NCBI RefSeq assembly: GCF_001044425.1
Contig: NZ_LFML01000044.1
Location: forward strand, 1-45,283
Length of the DNA stretch: 45,283 nt
Direction: 5' to 3'
Source: Streptomyces roseus
Lineage (GTDB): Bacteria; Actinomycetota; Actinomycetes; Streptomycetales; Streptomycetaceae
In this document: positions 1 to 8,257 of the stretch, in pieces
How positions within the stretch are numbered: position 1 is the stretch's first letter
Layout of the letters: each line of letters starts with the position of its first letter
Program-made: the position numbers and the translations under genes
Notes under the pieces: model-generated
Told to the model about the DNA's origin: nothing
The model's input: the letters and a program-made list of their open reading frames with translations, nothing else
Database searches by the model: none

Positions 1-763
1 GCAGGCTGGTCTCGGTCCCGCTCGCGATGTTGAACACCTCGTCGGTCAGGTCCGATTCGGCGGCGAGCAGGTTGGCGCGCGCGATGTCGCGCACGTCGGC
101 GAAGTCCATGGTCTGGGTGCCGTCGCCGAGGATCAGGGGCGGCTCCCCCGCGGTGATCCGCTCCATCCAGCGGATCAGCACCTCGGTGTAGAGCCCGTGG
201 ATGTCCATCCGGGGCCCGTAGACGTTGAAGTAGCGCAGCGCGACGTAGTCCAGCCCGTACATGGCGTGGAAGCTGCGCAGCATCCCCTCGTTGAAGGCCT
301 TCGCGGCCCCGTAGAAGGTGTCGTTGTTGTACGGGTGGTGGCGCTCGGTGGTCGGGAAGGTCTCGGCGAGGCCGTAGACCGAGGCCGAGGAGGAGGCGAC
401 CACCTTGCCCACCCCGGCGGCGACCGCCGCCTCCAGCACGTTGAACGTGCCGTCCACCAGGACCTCGTTGGCCAGGCGCGGCTCCTCCGCGCACTGGGTG
501 ATCCGGATGGCGGCGAGGTGGAAGACCAGTTCGGCCCCCTCGGTCGCCTTGCGTACGGTCTCCCGGTCCCGGATGTCGCCCTCGACGACCTCGACCGCGC
601 CGCTCTTCAGGGCCCGGGCCAGGTTCCCGAGCCGCCCCCGGACGAAGTTGTCGAGCACGACGACCTCACGCGCCCCGTGGTCCACCAGCTGGTCGACCAC
701 GTGCGAGCCGATCGTGCCCGCCCCGCCGGTGACCAGAATCCTCTTGCCTCGTACGCTGCTCAA
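1..763 (-). CDS. NAD-dependent epimerase/dehydratase, 3' part missing
   Basis: An extended short-chain dehydrogenase of the UDP-glucose 4-epimerase type; about 254 codons are visible and the C-terminus lies beyond the left edge. The N-terminus has the Rossmann dinucleotide motif GGAGTIGSHV, and a YGAAK segment supplies the catalytic Tyr-x-x-x-Lys. A TTG start at 763 is preceded by AGGGG about 10 bases upstream; no better ATG or GTG fits. It probably acts in the cytoplasm on a nucleotide sugar. The Gfo/Idh/MocA oxidoreductase upstream on the same strand, 126 bases away, suggests a nucleotide-sugar pathway for a surface polysaccharide or glycosylated product. The exact substrate cannot be told. 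Confidence 0.85.
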   Translation of the reverse strand, partial: MSSVRGKRILVTGGAGTIGSHVVDQLVDHGAREVVVLDNFVRGRLGNLARALKSGAVEVVEGDIRDRETVRKATEGAELVFHLAAIRITQCAEEPRLANEVLVDGTFNVLEAAVAAGVGKVVASSSASVYGLAETFPTTERHHPYNNDTFYGAAKAFNEGMLRSFHAMYGLDYVALRYFNVYGPRMDIHGLYTEVLIRWMERITAGEPPLILGDGTQTMDFADVRDIARANLLAAESDLTDEVFNIASGTETSL

Positions 764-806
764 CGCCCTGCCCCTACTGAGTCGGTCGTGGTGTTTGGTG
801 CCGGTG

Positions 807-833
807 CGCCCGGCGCGGCGTGCCCGCCGGGCG
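807..833. terminator. Hairpin between oxidoreductase and epimerase genes
   Basis: A perfect 8-bp inverted repeat (CGCCCGGC at 807-814 and GCCGGGCG at 826-833) with an 11-base loop lies between two leftward genes. It could partly terminate or attenuate transcription, so the epimerase may be expressed at a different level from the upstream gene. There is no T-run, as is usual in this kind of genome. Confidence 0.35.
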
Positions 834-889
834 AGGTGGTGCGGGGGGCGCCTTCCGTCGCGGTCGGCGCCCGGTGTCAGCGGCCGGGG

Positions 890-2011
890 TCAGCGACCGG
901 TGCGCAGTCCGACGACCGCGCCGCGGAACTCCAGGCTGCGGGAGGCGGCTTCGAGGATGTCGAGCACCTGGAGGCCCGCCCGGCCGTCGGTGAGCGCCGG
1001 CCGCCGGGTCCGTACCGCGGCGGCGAACTCCTCGACCATGCTGCGCAGGGCCTCCTTCTCGCCGAGCGCGGGCGCCACCATCTCGCCGGTCCGGTAGGAG
1101 ACGAGCATGTCCCGGCGCTCGTCCGCGCCGATCTCCTGCGGGGCGGTCATGTCCACTCCGCGGTCGAAGACGGCGACGCGCTGCGTGGGGTTGAGGTCGT
1201 CCCAGACCAGGGTGCGCTTGGAGCCGCCGACCATCGTCGTGCGGACCTTCACCGGGGAGAGCCAGTTGACGTGGACGTGGGCGATGGCGCCGGTGTTGAG
1301 CGTGAGCGTCAGATAGGCCACGCAGGACTGGCCGGCGCCGATCGGGTCGGCGCCGTGGGCGGCGACGGCGACGGGGTGCACGTTGTCCGGGAGGATGAAG
1401 TCGAGGACGGAGAGGTCGTGGGGGGCCAGGTCCCACAGGACGTCGATGTCCTTCTGGACGAGGCCGAGGTTGATCCGGACCGAGTCGACGAACTGGATGT
1501 CGCCGAGTTCGCCGGAGCGGACCATGTCGCGGATGCGGCCCACCGCGGGGGTGTAGCAGTAGGTGTGGTCGCACATGAGGGTGAGGCCGCGTTCCTCGGC
1601 CTCGGTGACCAGGCGCAGCCCGTCCTCGTACGTGGCGGCCAGTGGCTTCTCCACGAGGACGTGCTTGCCGGCGCGCAGGGCGGCCAGGGCCACGTCGAGG
1701 TGGGTGCCGGCCGGGGTGGCCACGGCGACGGCGTCCACAGCCGGATCGGCCAGGACGGCCGCGTAGTCCGCGGTCGCCTGGACGGTGGAGTAGCGGCCGA
1801 GCACCTGCCGTGCCCGGTCGAGGTTCAGATCACAGAGCCAGCGGAGCCGGAACTCCGGGCTGGACTGGAAGTTGCGGACGAGATTGGGGCCCCAGTAGCC
1901 CGCGCCGACGACGGCCACGCCTAACGGCTCCGCCGGTGCCGCGGCCGCGGCCCCCGGGCCCCGCCCCTCGTCCTTGGCGGGGTCCTTCGCGGTGTCCTTC
2001 ACAGCGTTCAC
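890..2011 (-). CDS. Gfo/Idh/MocA family oxidoreductase with a TTA codon
   Basis: A 373-residue NAD(P)-dependent oxidoreductase. After a 28-residue Lys/Ala/Pro-rich leader comes the dinucleotide motif GVAVVGAGYWGPNLVRN, then the family signature HVLVEKPLA with its catalytic-region EKP. It resembles the WlbA/WbpB type that oxidises the 3-OH of UDP-N-acetyl sugars, but the substrate is not proven. The GTG start at 2011 has AAGGA six to seven bases upstream; reading further upstream gives low-complexity sequence. Residue 30 (bases 1922-1924) is a rare TTA leucine codon, so translation should depend on the bldA tRNA. The epimerase follows on the same strand, and the pair probably makes or modifies a nucleotide sugar. 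Confidence 0.88.
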   Translation of the reverse strand: MNAVKDTAKDPAKDEGRGPGAAAAAPAEPLGVAVVGAGYWGPNLVRNFQSSPEFRLRWLCDLNLDRARQVLGRYSTVQATADYAAVLADPAVDAVAVATPAGTHLDVALAALRAGKHVLVEKPLAATYEDGLRLVTEAEERGLTLMCDHTYCYTPAVGRIRDMVRSGELGDIQFVDSVRINLGLVQKDIDVLWDLAPHDLSVLDFILPDNVHPVAVAAHGADPIGAGQSCVAYLTLTLNTGAIAHVHVNWLSPVKVRTTMVGGSKRTLVWDDLNPTQRVAVFDRGVDMTAPQEIGADERRDMLVSYRTGEMVAPALGEKEALRSMVEEFAAAVRTRRPALTDGRAGLQVLDILEAASRSLEFRGAVVGLRTGR

Positions 2012-2413
2012 CTTTTCCTTCCGCGCACGCCCGCGGGCGCGATCGACAACCCATGGCCGGGACGCGTGCGAAGGAAGGGGGTGCCGACGGCCGGCGCCGG
2101 GGCGCGTGCGCGACCCGTGCGTGACCTGCCAGGCGGTGATGGCCCCCCACGACCGATGCCCTACGTGTTGCGACGTACGTACGCCCCCCGGCCGCCCGGC
2201 GCCCCTCGCACCGGTCCGGCCCCGGGCAGGCGGCCTGTTCCCCCAAGCCGCCGGACCCGTATGTTCCCCAACTGCCCTGCTCCCACTGGATTTCAGCGTC
2301 GCCGAAGCGCGCCGGATCCGGTCGGCTGCGTTCAATCTAGACCACCGGGACTACCCCCGGGGGGAGTTGGAGGAAACGGTCGGCTCGGGTGTTCGAGCGT
2401 GCATACTTCCGGG
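2012..2413. other. Divergent intergenic region with direct repeats
   Basis: No convincing gene lies in these 402 bases between the leftward oxidoreductase and the rightward glycosyltransferase. They hold two copies of TGTTCCCC (2236-2243 and 2262-2269, 26 bases apart), a 10-bp palindrome CGTACGTACG (2174-2183), and the probable leaderless promoter of the glycosyltransferase near 2402. The repeats are candidate regulator sites; no regulator can be named. Confidence 0.4.
2402..2407 (+). promoter_or_regulatory. Putative leaderless -10 hexamer
   Basis: CATACT ends six bases before the GTG at 2414 and there is no ribosome binding site. This matches the leaderless layout seen at other genes in this window (5881, 15553, 16676, 34122). 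No clear -35 element is visible. Confidence 0.4.
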
Positions 2414-3286
2414 GTGACCAGCATCGTGATCCCGGCCCACAACGAGGGCCGGGTCATCGGCCGGCTCCTCGACGCGCTCCTGGCCGACGCCCCGGCGTCC
2501 GGGCCCGACATCGTCGTGGTGTGCAACGGCTGTACGGACGACACGGCGGCGGTGGCGGGCGCGCGGGGCCCCCGCGTACGGGTGGTGGAGATACCGACTC
2601 CCTCCAAACACACGGCACTTCGGGTCGGGGACGAGCACGCGCAGGGCTTTCCGCGCCTGTACGTGGACGCCGACGTGGAGGTCGGGGCGGCCGACGTGCG
2701 GGAGCTGACCGGCGCCCTCGCGGCCCGTCCGGACCTGCTCGCCGCGGCCCCCGGCCGGGACATCCCTCTTTCCGGGTGCGCCTGGCCGGTCCGTGCGTAC
2801 TACCGGGTCTGGCAGCGGCTGCCGGCCGTCCGCGAGGGGCTGTTCGGGCGCGGGGTCATCGCGGTGACCGAGCCGGGACACGCGCGGATCGCCGCTCTGC
2901 CGCCGCTGATGGCCGACGATCTGGCCGCGTCGCTGGCGTTCGCTCCGCAGGAGCGGCGCGTGGTCGAGACGGCCCGGGTGGTGGTGCGTCCGCCGCGCAC
3001 CTGGGGGGACTTGATCAGGAGGCGGGTCAGGGCGGCCACCTCCTCCGCCGAGCTGGAGCGCTTCCAGGCCTCACAGGCGCCCGGAAGCGCGCAGGGGGCG
3101 CACGCGCCGTCCGCGCGCACCGGTACGGATGATCTGCGCGCCCTGTTGCGGGCCCAGCCGAGCCTGTTTCCGGGGGTGGTGGTGTTCGTGGCGGCGGCGC
3201 TGGCCGCGCGGCGCCGGGCCCGCAAGGCCATCCGTTCCGGGGACTTCTCGACGTGGCTGCGCGACGAGAGCAGCCGGCAGGGCTGA
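2414..3286 (+). CDS. Family 2 glycosyltransferase
   Basis: A 290-residue GT-A fold glycosyltransferase that should transfer a sugar from a nucleotide sugar at the cytoplasmic face. The family N-terminus SIVIPAHNEGRVIGRLL starts three residues in, followed by VVVCNGCTDDTA and a DADVEV segment that fits the metal-binding DxD region. There is no membrane-spanning helix in the first 200 residues, but a hydrophobic stretch (FPGVVVFVAAALAA) near the C-terminus may anchor it to the membrane. GTG at 2414 was chosen because the domain begins there; an in-frame GTG at 2399 would add five residues. An MFS transporter and a TolB-like protein follow. The acceptor is unknown. Confidence 0.82.
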   Translation: MTSIVIPAHNEGRVIGRLLDALLADAPASGPDIVVVCNGCTDDTAAVAGARGPRVRVVEIPTPSKHTALRVGDEHAQGFPRLYVDADVEVGAADVRELTGALAARPDLLAAAPGRDIPLSGCAWPVRAYYRVWQRLPAVREGLFGRGVIAVTEPGHARIAALPPLMADDLAASLAFAPQERRVVETARVVVRPPRTWGDLIRRRVRAATSSAELERFQASQAPGSAQGAHAPSARTGTDDLRALLRAQPSLFPGVVVFVAAALAARRRARKAIRSGDFSTWLRDESSRQG

Positions 3287-3344
3287 GCGGTGGGGCACCG
3301 GGGCGGACCGGACCGCTGCGGTGTTCCGCCAAATCACGCCGTAC

Positions 3345-3362
3345 ACGGCCCGGTTGGGCCGT
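3345..3362. terminator. Short inverted repeat between glycosyltransferase and MFS genes
   Basis: ACGGCCC (3345-3351), a GGTT loop and GGGCCGT (3356-3362) form a perfect 7-bp hairpin 58 bases after the glycosyltransferase stop codon. It may end that transcript. Lying just upstream of the TAGGGT hexamer at 3371, it could instead be an operator. Confidence 0.35.
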
Positions 3363-3370
3363 ACGCGCAT

Positions 3371-3376
3371 TAGGGT
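3371..3376 (+). promoter_or_regulatory. Putative -10 of the MFS/TolB operon
   Basis: TAGGGT fits the TAnnnT form of an actinobacterial -10, about 50 bases before the ATG at 3428. No good -35 can be seen. A CGTACGTACG palindrome at 3383-3392 follows; the same 10-mer occurs at 2174. Confidence 0.35.
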
Positions 3377-3427
3377 CTCCTGCGTACGTACGAGTGACCT
3401 GACCGTCGGCACCGGGAGCTCCAGAGC

Positions 3428-4810
3428 ATGTACCTCGCGGACCGCTCCGCGCCCGCCGGCGCGAAGACCGCACCGGACGGCGCCCCCGTCCGGCCCCCCG
3501 CGATCGCCCCGACCGTCCTCGCGCTGGGCGCGGTCAGCCTGATCACGGACGTCTCCTCGGAGATGGTCACCGCGGTGCTGCCGCTGTACCTGGTCGCCGG
3601 GCTCGGGCTGAGCCCGCTCGGCTTCGGGGCCCTCGACGGGGTCTACAACGGGGTCGGCGCGCTGGTGCAGCTGACCGGCGGCCACCTCGCCGACCGGGTA
3701 CGCAACCACAAGTTGATCGCCGGTATCGGCTACGGCCTGTCCGCCCTGTGCAAACCGCTGCTCCTGCTCGCGCACAGCCTGGGCCCGGTCGGTGTGGTCC
3801 TGGCGCTGGAGCGCACCGGCAAGGGCCTGCGCACCGCACCGCGCGACGCCCTCATCTCCCTTTCCACACCGCCCGAGTCGCAGGGCCGGGCGTTCGGCGT
3901 GCACCGCGCCATGGACACCACCGGGGCGCTGCTCGGCCCGCTCGCCGCCTTCTTCATCCTGAACGCGGCGGTGGGCGGGTACGACGCCGTCTTCGGGGTC
4001 AGCGCGTGCGTCGCCGTGCTGGGTGTGGTGGTGCTGATGCTGTTCGTCCCCTCGGGGGCGGCGCCGGGCCCGGCGCCGGAGGCGGCGACGAAACGGGACG
4101 GCGCGAAACGGGGCGGCGCTGTCGGCGCCGATCCGGACGGCACTGATCCGGGCGGGGCGCACTCCCCCCGGGTGAGCGTGCGCGAGGCGGCGGCCCTGCT
4201 GCGTCTGCCCCGGCTCCGCGCCCTCGCGCTCTGCGCCGCCCTGCTGGGCCTCACCACCGTCAGCGACGCGTTCCTCTACCTCCTGCTCCAGGACCGCACC
4301 GGCATCCACGAGCAGTGGTTCCCGCTGCTCCCGCTCGGCACCGCCGCCGTGTTCCTGCTGCTGGCCGTGCCGGCCGGCGCGCTGGCCGACCGGATCGGGC
4401 GCCGTACCGTCTTCCTCGCCGGGCACGCCCTCCTGCTGGCCGGTTACGGGCTGCTCTTGTCGGCCCCGCACTGGCCGGCCCTCCCGTACCTGGTCCTCGT
4501 CCTGCACGGCCTGTTCTACGCGGCCACCGACGGGGTGCTGCCCGCCGCCGTCGGCGCGAGCGTCCCGGCGAAGCTGCGGGCCACCGGCCTCGCCGTCGTC
4601 GGGACCGGCCAGGCACTGGCCCGCTTCGGCTGCTCACTCGCCTTCGGGGCCGCCTGGACGATGTGGGGCGCGGGTCCCGCCCTCGCGGCCGCGGCGGCCG
4701 GCCTGTGCTGTTGCGCAGCCGTCGCCGGGTTCGTACTGCGCCCGGCGGCTCCGGACACCGAGCCGGACTCCGCCACCGACCCGGCCCGACTCCCCCGAGG
4801 AACCCGATGA
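3428..4810 (+). CDS. MFS transporter
   Basis: A 460-residue major facilitator transporter of the DHA1-like 12-helix kind. The first helix region (TVLALGAVSLITDVSSE) follows a 28-residue cytoplasmic leader; GGHLADRVRN is the loop 2-3 motif, and its counterpart in the second half is ALADRIGRRTVF. A long charged, Gly/Ala-rich central loop (about residues 218-250) separates the two six-helix halves. GGGAG lies about 10 bases before the ATG. The stop codon overlaps the next start (ATGA), so the two products are co-translated. The substrate is unknown; export of a small molecule is the usual role. Confidence 0.85.
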   Translation: MYLADRSAPAGAKTAPDGAPVRPPAIAPTVLALGAVSLITDVSSEMVTAVLPLYLVAGLGLSPLGFGALDGVYNGVGALVQLTGGHLADRVRNHKLIAGIGYGLSALCKPLLLLAHSLGPVGVVLALERTGKGLRTAPRDALISLSTPPESQGRAFGVHRAMDTTGALLGPLAAFFILNAAVGGYDAVFGVSACVAVLGVVVLMLFVPSGAAPGPAPEAATKRDGAKRGGAVGADPDGTDPGGAHSPRVSVREAAALLRLPRLRALALCAALLGLTTVSDAFLYLLLQDRTGIHEQWFPLLPLGTAAVFLLLAVPAGALADRIGRRTVFLAGHALLLAGYGLLLSAPHWPALPYLVLVLHGLFYAATDGVLPAAVGASVPAKLRATGLAVVGTGQALARFGCSLAFGAAWTMWGAGPALAAAAAGLCCCAAVAGFVLRPAAPDTEPDSATDPARLPRGTR

Positions 4811-5820
4811 CCCGCTCCCGCCGACTGCTCGTACTCGCGGCGGCCGTGCTGCTCCTCGGGGGCCTCGCCGCCGCGCTCGTACTGCGCTCCGCCGCCCGCG
4901 CCGAGCAGACGCACGCGGGGGACCCGACCGTCGCCCAAGGCCGGGTCGCGCTCGGACAGCAGGACCGGCTGGCCTTCCTCAACGGCGCCGGCGGCCCGCA
5001 CCGCGGGGCGCTCGTCTCGGTCCCGCTGCAGGCACCGCAGACGGAGCGCACCGCCTCGGGCCTCACCTGTCAGCGCTTCCACGCGGCCGCCGGCACCGGG
5101 GTGTGCCTGAACTCCTCGCCGGGCGCGCTCGCCCAGGACAACAAGGCCGTGATCGTCGACTCCGACCTGCGTCCGCTGCACAGCTTCCCGCTGGCGGGCA
5201 CCCCCTCGCGGGCACGGGTCGCACCGAGCGGCCATTTCGCCGCGTGGACGGTGTTCGTCGCCGGCGAGTCCTACGGCGCCGCGTTCTTCTCCACCCGTAC
5301 GACGATCGTGGACACCCGCACCTGGGCGGTCGAGCCGGACCTGGAGAAGTTCTCCCTCGTGGTGGACGGCCGCCCCTACGCCTCGGGCGACGTGAACTTC
5401 TGGGGCGTCACCTTCTCGAAGGACGACGACACCTTCTACGCCACGCTCGGCACCGCCGGCCGGACGTACCTGGTAAAGGGCTCGGTCTCGGGGCGCAGCG
5501 TCACCACCCTCGCCCAGAACGTCGAATGCCCCTCGCTCTCTCCGGACGAGACCCGGGTCGTGTACAAGAAGCGCGTCCTGCGCGGGGCCTCGCTGTGGCG
5601 CGAGCACGTACTGGACCTGCGGACGCTGCGGGAGCAGCCGCTCGCGGAGAAGCGCAGCGTAGACGACCAGGCGCTGTGGCTCGACGACCGCACCGTGGCC
5701 TACGCGCTGCCCGCGGAGGGCGCGCCGGACACCACCGACCTGTGGACGGTCCCGGCGGACGGCTCGGGCACCGCGCGCCTGCTCGCCCCGGCGGCCTCGT
5801 CACCGACCCGCCTGGGCTGA
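4807..5820 (+). CDS. TolB-like beta-propeller protein, membrane anchored
   Basis: A 337-residue protein with an N-terminal hydrophobic helix (about residues 5-26, LLVLAAAVLLLGGLAAALVL), which is either a signal anchor or an uncleaved signal; the rest is outside the membrane. The exported part contains repeated PD40/WD40-type blades, for example SPDETRVVYKK and the closing VPADGSG segment. Such propellers bind peptides or proteins; no catalytic residues are evident. It overlaps the MFS gene by 4 bp. With the glycosyltransferase and transporter it may form a surface-assembly unit, but that link is inferred from position only. Confidence 0.7.
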   Translation: MTRSRRLLVLAAAVLLLGGLAAALVLRSAARAEQTHAGDPTVAQGRVALGQQDRLAFLNGAGGPHRGALVSVPLQAPQTERTASGLTCQRFHAAAGTGVCLNSSPGALAQDNKAVIVDSDLRPLHSFPLAGTPSRARVAPSGHFAAWTVFVAGESYGAAFFSTRTTIVDTRTWAVEPDLEKFSLVVDGRPYASGDVNFWGVTFSKDDDTFYATLGTAGRTYLVKGSVSGRSVTTLAQNVECPSLSPDETRVVYKKRVLRGASLWREHVLDLRTLREQPLAEKRSVDDQALWLDDRTVAYALPAEGAPDTTDLWTVPADGSGTARLLAPAASSPTRLG

Positions 5821-5880
5821 ACGGGGGGCCACCCGCCTGACGCTGCGGCCCTGTCGGGTCCCGGCGGCGCGGTGCTCGCG

Positions 5881-5886
5881 CAGACT
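5881..5886 (+). promoter_or_regulatory. Putative leaderless -10 for the SDR gene
   Basis: CAGACT ends eight bases before the GTG at 5895, and no ribosome binding site is present between them. The same hexamer precedes the aminotransferase start at 15565. Confidence 0.4.
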
Positions 5887-5894
5887 CACTGCTC

Positions 5895-6683
5895 GTGGAC
5901 CTGCATCTCAAGGACAAGGTGGCGCTGGTCACCGGAGCGAGCAAGGGCATCGGCCTGGCGGTGACCCGCGCCCTGGCCGGCGAGGGCGCGCTGGTGGTGG
6001 CAGCCGCCCGCACGACGGGCGGCGACCTGGCGGAACTCGCCGCCGGCGGGCGGGTCCGGCCCGTGGCGGTCGACCTGGCCACCCCCGACGGGCCCGGGCA
6101 CGCGGTACGGGAGGCGGTCGCCGCCTTCGGCGGCCTCGACGTCCTCGTCAACAACGTCGGCGCCGTCCGGCCGCGGCTGGGCGGATTCCTGTCGCTGACC
6201 GACGAGGACTGGGCCTGGGCCCTGGACATCAACTTCCTGACCGCCGTACGCACCACCCGGGCCGCCCTCCCGCACCTCCTCGAACGCGGCGCCGGGTCGA
6301 TCGTCACCGTCAGCTCGGTCAACGCCTTCCTGCCCGACCCGGGGGTGATCGACTACGGCGCGGCGAAGGCGGCGCTCACCAACTTCTGCAAGGCGCTGTC
6401 CAAGGAGGTCGGCCCGCAGGGCGTGCGCGTCAACACCGTCAGCCCCGGGCCGGTCGAGACGGCGCTCTGGCTCGGAGACCAGGGTGTCGCCGCCGCGGTG
6501 GCGGGCGGAACGGGGGGTTCACCGGACGACGTCGTCGCGGGCGCCGCCGCCCGGTCCGTCACGGGCCGTTTCACCCGCCCGGAGGAGGTCGCCGATCTCG
6601 TCCTCCTCCTGGCCTCCGACCGCGCCGGCAACACCACGGGCTCCGACCACACCATCGACGGCGGACTCGTCACGACGCTTTGA
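5895..6683 (+). CDS. Short-chain dehydrogenase/reductase (SDR)
   Basis: A 262-residue classical SDR. TGASKGIG near residues 14-21 binds the cofactor, NNVG stabilises the fold, and Tyr154 with Lys158 in YGAAK plus the preceding SSV serine make the catalytic site. The C-terminus ends in the usual DGGLVTTL form. The Arg near the end of beta-2 (AAARTT) fits NADP(H) preference but does not prove it. The gene stands alone, read from an apparently leaderless GTG, and the substrate (a secondary alcohol or ketone) cannot be named from sequence. Confidence 0.85.
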   Translation: MDLHLKDKVALVTGASKGIGLAVTRALAGEGALVVAAARTTGGDLAELAAGGRVRPVAVDLATPDGPGHAVREAVAAFGGLDVLVNNVGAVRPRLGGFLSLTDEDWAWALDINFLTAVRTTRAALPHLLERGAGSIVTVSSVNAFLPDPGVIDYGAAKAALTNFCKALSKEVGPQGVRVNTVSPGPVETALWLGDQGVAAAVAGGTGGSPDDVVAGAAARSVTGRFTRPEEVADLVLLLASDRAGNTTGSDHTIDGGLVTTL

Positions 6684-6783
6684 CTCCGGCGACGCGCCGC
6701 TTGCCTCCGGCAGCGCGCCGCGCACGAGGACAAGTGGGGCCCGGATCGGCCCTGGCCCTGGCCCTGGAGGAACTGACGGTGTC

Positions 6784-7563
6784 CTAACCGCCGCAGGTGA
6801 ACACCTCCGGGGACCCGCCTCCGCCCCGCTCCATCGGTTCCCGCGGCGGGCGGCCCAGCAGGCCGCTCTCCTCGGTGAAACGGGGAAGACCTGCACGCAG
6901 TGCCGGCGCCCCCACCAGCGCGACGTGCAGCAGCAGGCGCGCCGGCTCCCGCTCCGTGGGCCGGGGGGTTCCCGCCTGCTGCATGCGCAGGTGGACCAGG
7001 AGTGCGGCGCCGCGCCCGGTGCGCCGGGGCCACACCCACAGCAGCAGGGCGACGCCCTCCGCGAGCAGCGCCAGCGGTAATGACGCCGCGGGCGGCCCCG
7101 CCCCGCCGGCCCAGGCCGTCACCGGCCCCGCGGCGAACACCGGGAGGAGCGCCGCCCTGGCCGCGAGCCGGCGCCGGCGCGTCAGCAGCAGCCCGTCGCG
7201 CGCGAGTTGCCGCTCGGCGGCCCGCGTCGCCTCCCGTACCCGGTCCTCGCGCTCCAGCAGGCGGGGGTGCAGCCGACCGTGAAGTACCCGGTACACGGAT
7301 CTGGCCAGATCGGAGCAGCCCGTCGGAGGTGTGGTGGACCGGCGGACCGTGTGCCGCCAGGCCGGTTCCACCGCGCCGGCGAGGTACAGCTCCACCAGCG
7401 CGGTCCGCACCGCGGCCCGCGCGCCCCCGCGCAGCAGGGCCGTCTCCACGGGAGTCAGCGGATGCCCGGCCGGGTCGCGCAGCGGGCCCCGGCCGGGCAG
7501 GAGACGTAAGACCGCGGCTCCCAGCAGCAATCCGGCCGCGGCCGCGGACACTTCGGTGATCAT
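6784..7563 (-). CDS. TIGR04222-type membrane protein with a TTA codon
   Basis: A 259-residue protein resembling the actinobacterial TIGR04222 family, whose function is unknown. It begins with a hydrophobic segment (residues 6-22), has a soluble central region (about 25-130) of the family type, then two hydrophobic stretches (about 135-180) and a Gly-rich tail ending in CGG. Leucine 19 is a rare TTA codon (bases 7507-7509), so translation should require bldA. The start ATG at 7563 has only a distant GGGAG. It lies 66 bases downstream of the SHOCT protein gene on the same strand and could share its transcript. Confidence 0.65.
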   Translation of the reverse strand: MITEVSAAAAGLLLGAAVLRLLPGRGPLRDPAGHPLTPVETALLRGGARAAVRTALVELYLAGAVEPAWRHTVRRSTTPPTGCSDLARSVYRVLHGRLHPRLLEREDRVREATRAAERQLARDGLLLTRRRRLAARAALLPVFAAGPVTAWAGGAGPPAASLPLALLAEGVALLLWVWPRRTGRGAALLVHLRMQQAGTPRPTEREPARLLLHVALVGAPALRAGLPRFTEESGLLGRPPREPMERGGGGSPEVFTCGG

Positions 7564-7629
7564 GATCGCTGATCCACTCCCCCGGGTCCGCCCCCTGCGG
7601 ACCCGCCACCGAGGCTACCTCCGGTCGGA

Positions 7630-8028
7630 TCAGGTGAGGAGCTTCGTCTTGGCCTGCTGGAACTCGGCCTCTGAGAGGTCGCCCTTGTCCTTCAGCGCGA
7701 CGAGTTTGGCCAGCTCGTCGGCGTGCGATGCGCCGGCCGGGGACGATCCGGCCGTCTGGCGGATGTAGTCCTGGAGGGCGGCCTCGTTCTCCTTGGCCTG
7801 CTTGACGTCCCGCTGGGTCATGCCCTTGCCGCGGGCGATGACGTAGACCAGCACGCCGAGGAAGGGCAGCAGGATGACGAAGATCAGCCAGCCCGCCTTG
7901 GCCCAGCCGTTCATCTCATGGTCCCTGAAGATGTCCGTGACGATCTTGAACAGCAGGAACAGCCACATGATCCACAGGAAGAACCAGAGCATGCTCCAGA
8001 AGACATTCAGTGCCGGGTAGTCGTCCAC
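7630..8028 (-). CDS. Membrane protein with PLD-nuclease N-terminal-type helices and SHOCT domain
   Basis: A 132-residue protein. Two transmembrane helices (about residues 9-30 and 42-64) resemble the phospholipase D nuclease N-terminal (PLDc_N) family, followed by a charged linker and a C-terminal SHOCT motif (ELAKLVALKDKGDLSEAEFQQAKTK range, residues 104-130). SHOCT domains are short oligomerisation modules. GTG at 8028 has a perfect AAGGAGG five bases upstream. The role is probably structural or regulatory at the membrane and is not established. A second SHOCT protein is encoded at 13734. Confidence 0.8.
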   Translation of the reverse strand: MDDYPALNVFWSMLWFFLWIMWLFLLFKIVTDIFRDHEMNGWAKAGWLIFVILLPFLGVLVYVIARGKGMTQRDVKQAKENEAALQDYIRQTAGSSPAGASHADELAKLVALKDKGDLSEAEFQQAKTKLLT

Positions 8029-8257
8029 GGACGCCTCCTTCAGACGGGCCGTATGCCCTCGATCCGAAGTATTGGCGCGCACATCGCCTTCCGCATGTCG
8101 AGCGGGTTCCCGCCGGCCTCCCCGCCGCCCGCCCCTGCGCGCCACGCCGGGGAACCCGCCCGCCTGCCGCGCCCCGCGGCGTTCACCCGGACGGGTCACC
8201 CCGCTCGCCGGACGAGGCCGACCGGGATTGCGTGGGGTTCGACCCCGGGAGGCCGCA

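Noticed and set aside
6684..6725. Imperfect direct repeat (CTCCGGC...CGCGCCGC twice)
   Set aside because: It lies in a 100-base convergent gap with no functional context and no clear hairpin.
6751..6768. Tandem CCCTGG repeat as a regulatory element
   Set aside because: Only three copies between convergent genes, with no promoter or hairpin association; treated as chance low complexity.
8234..8246. tRNA T-arm-like GGGGTTCGACCCC
   Set aside because: The flanking bases do not form an acceptor stem, D-arm or anticodon arm; it lies just before the ATG at 8258 and is chance.
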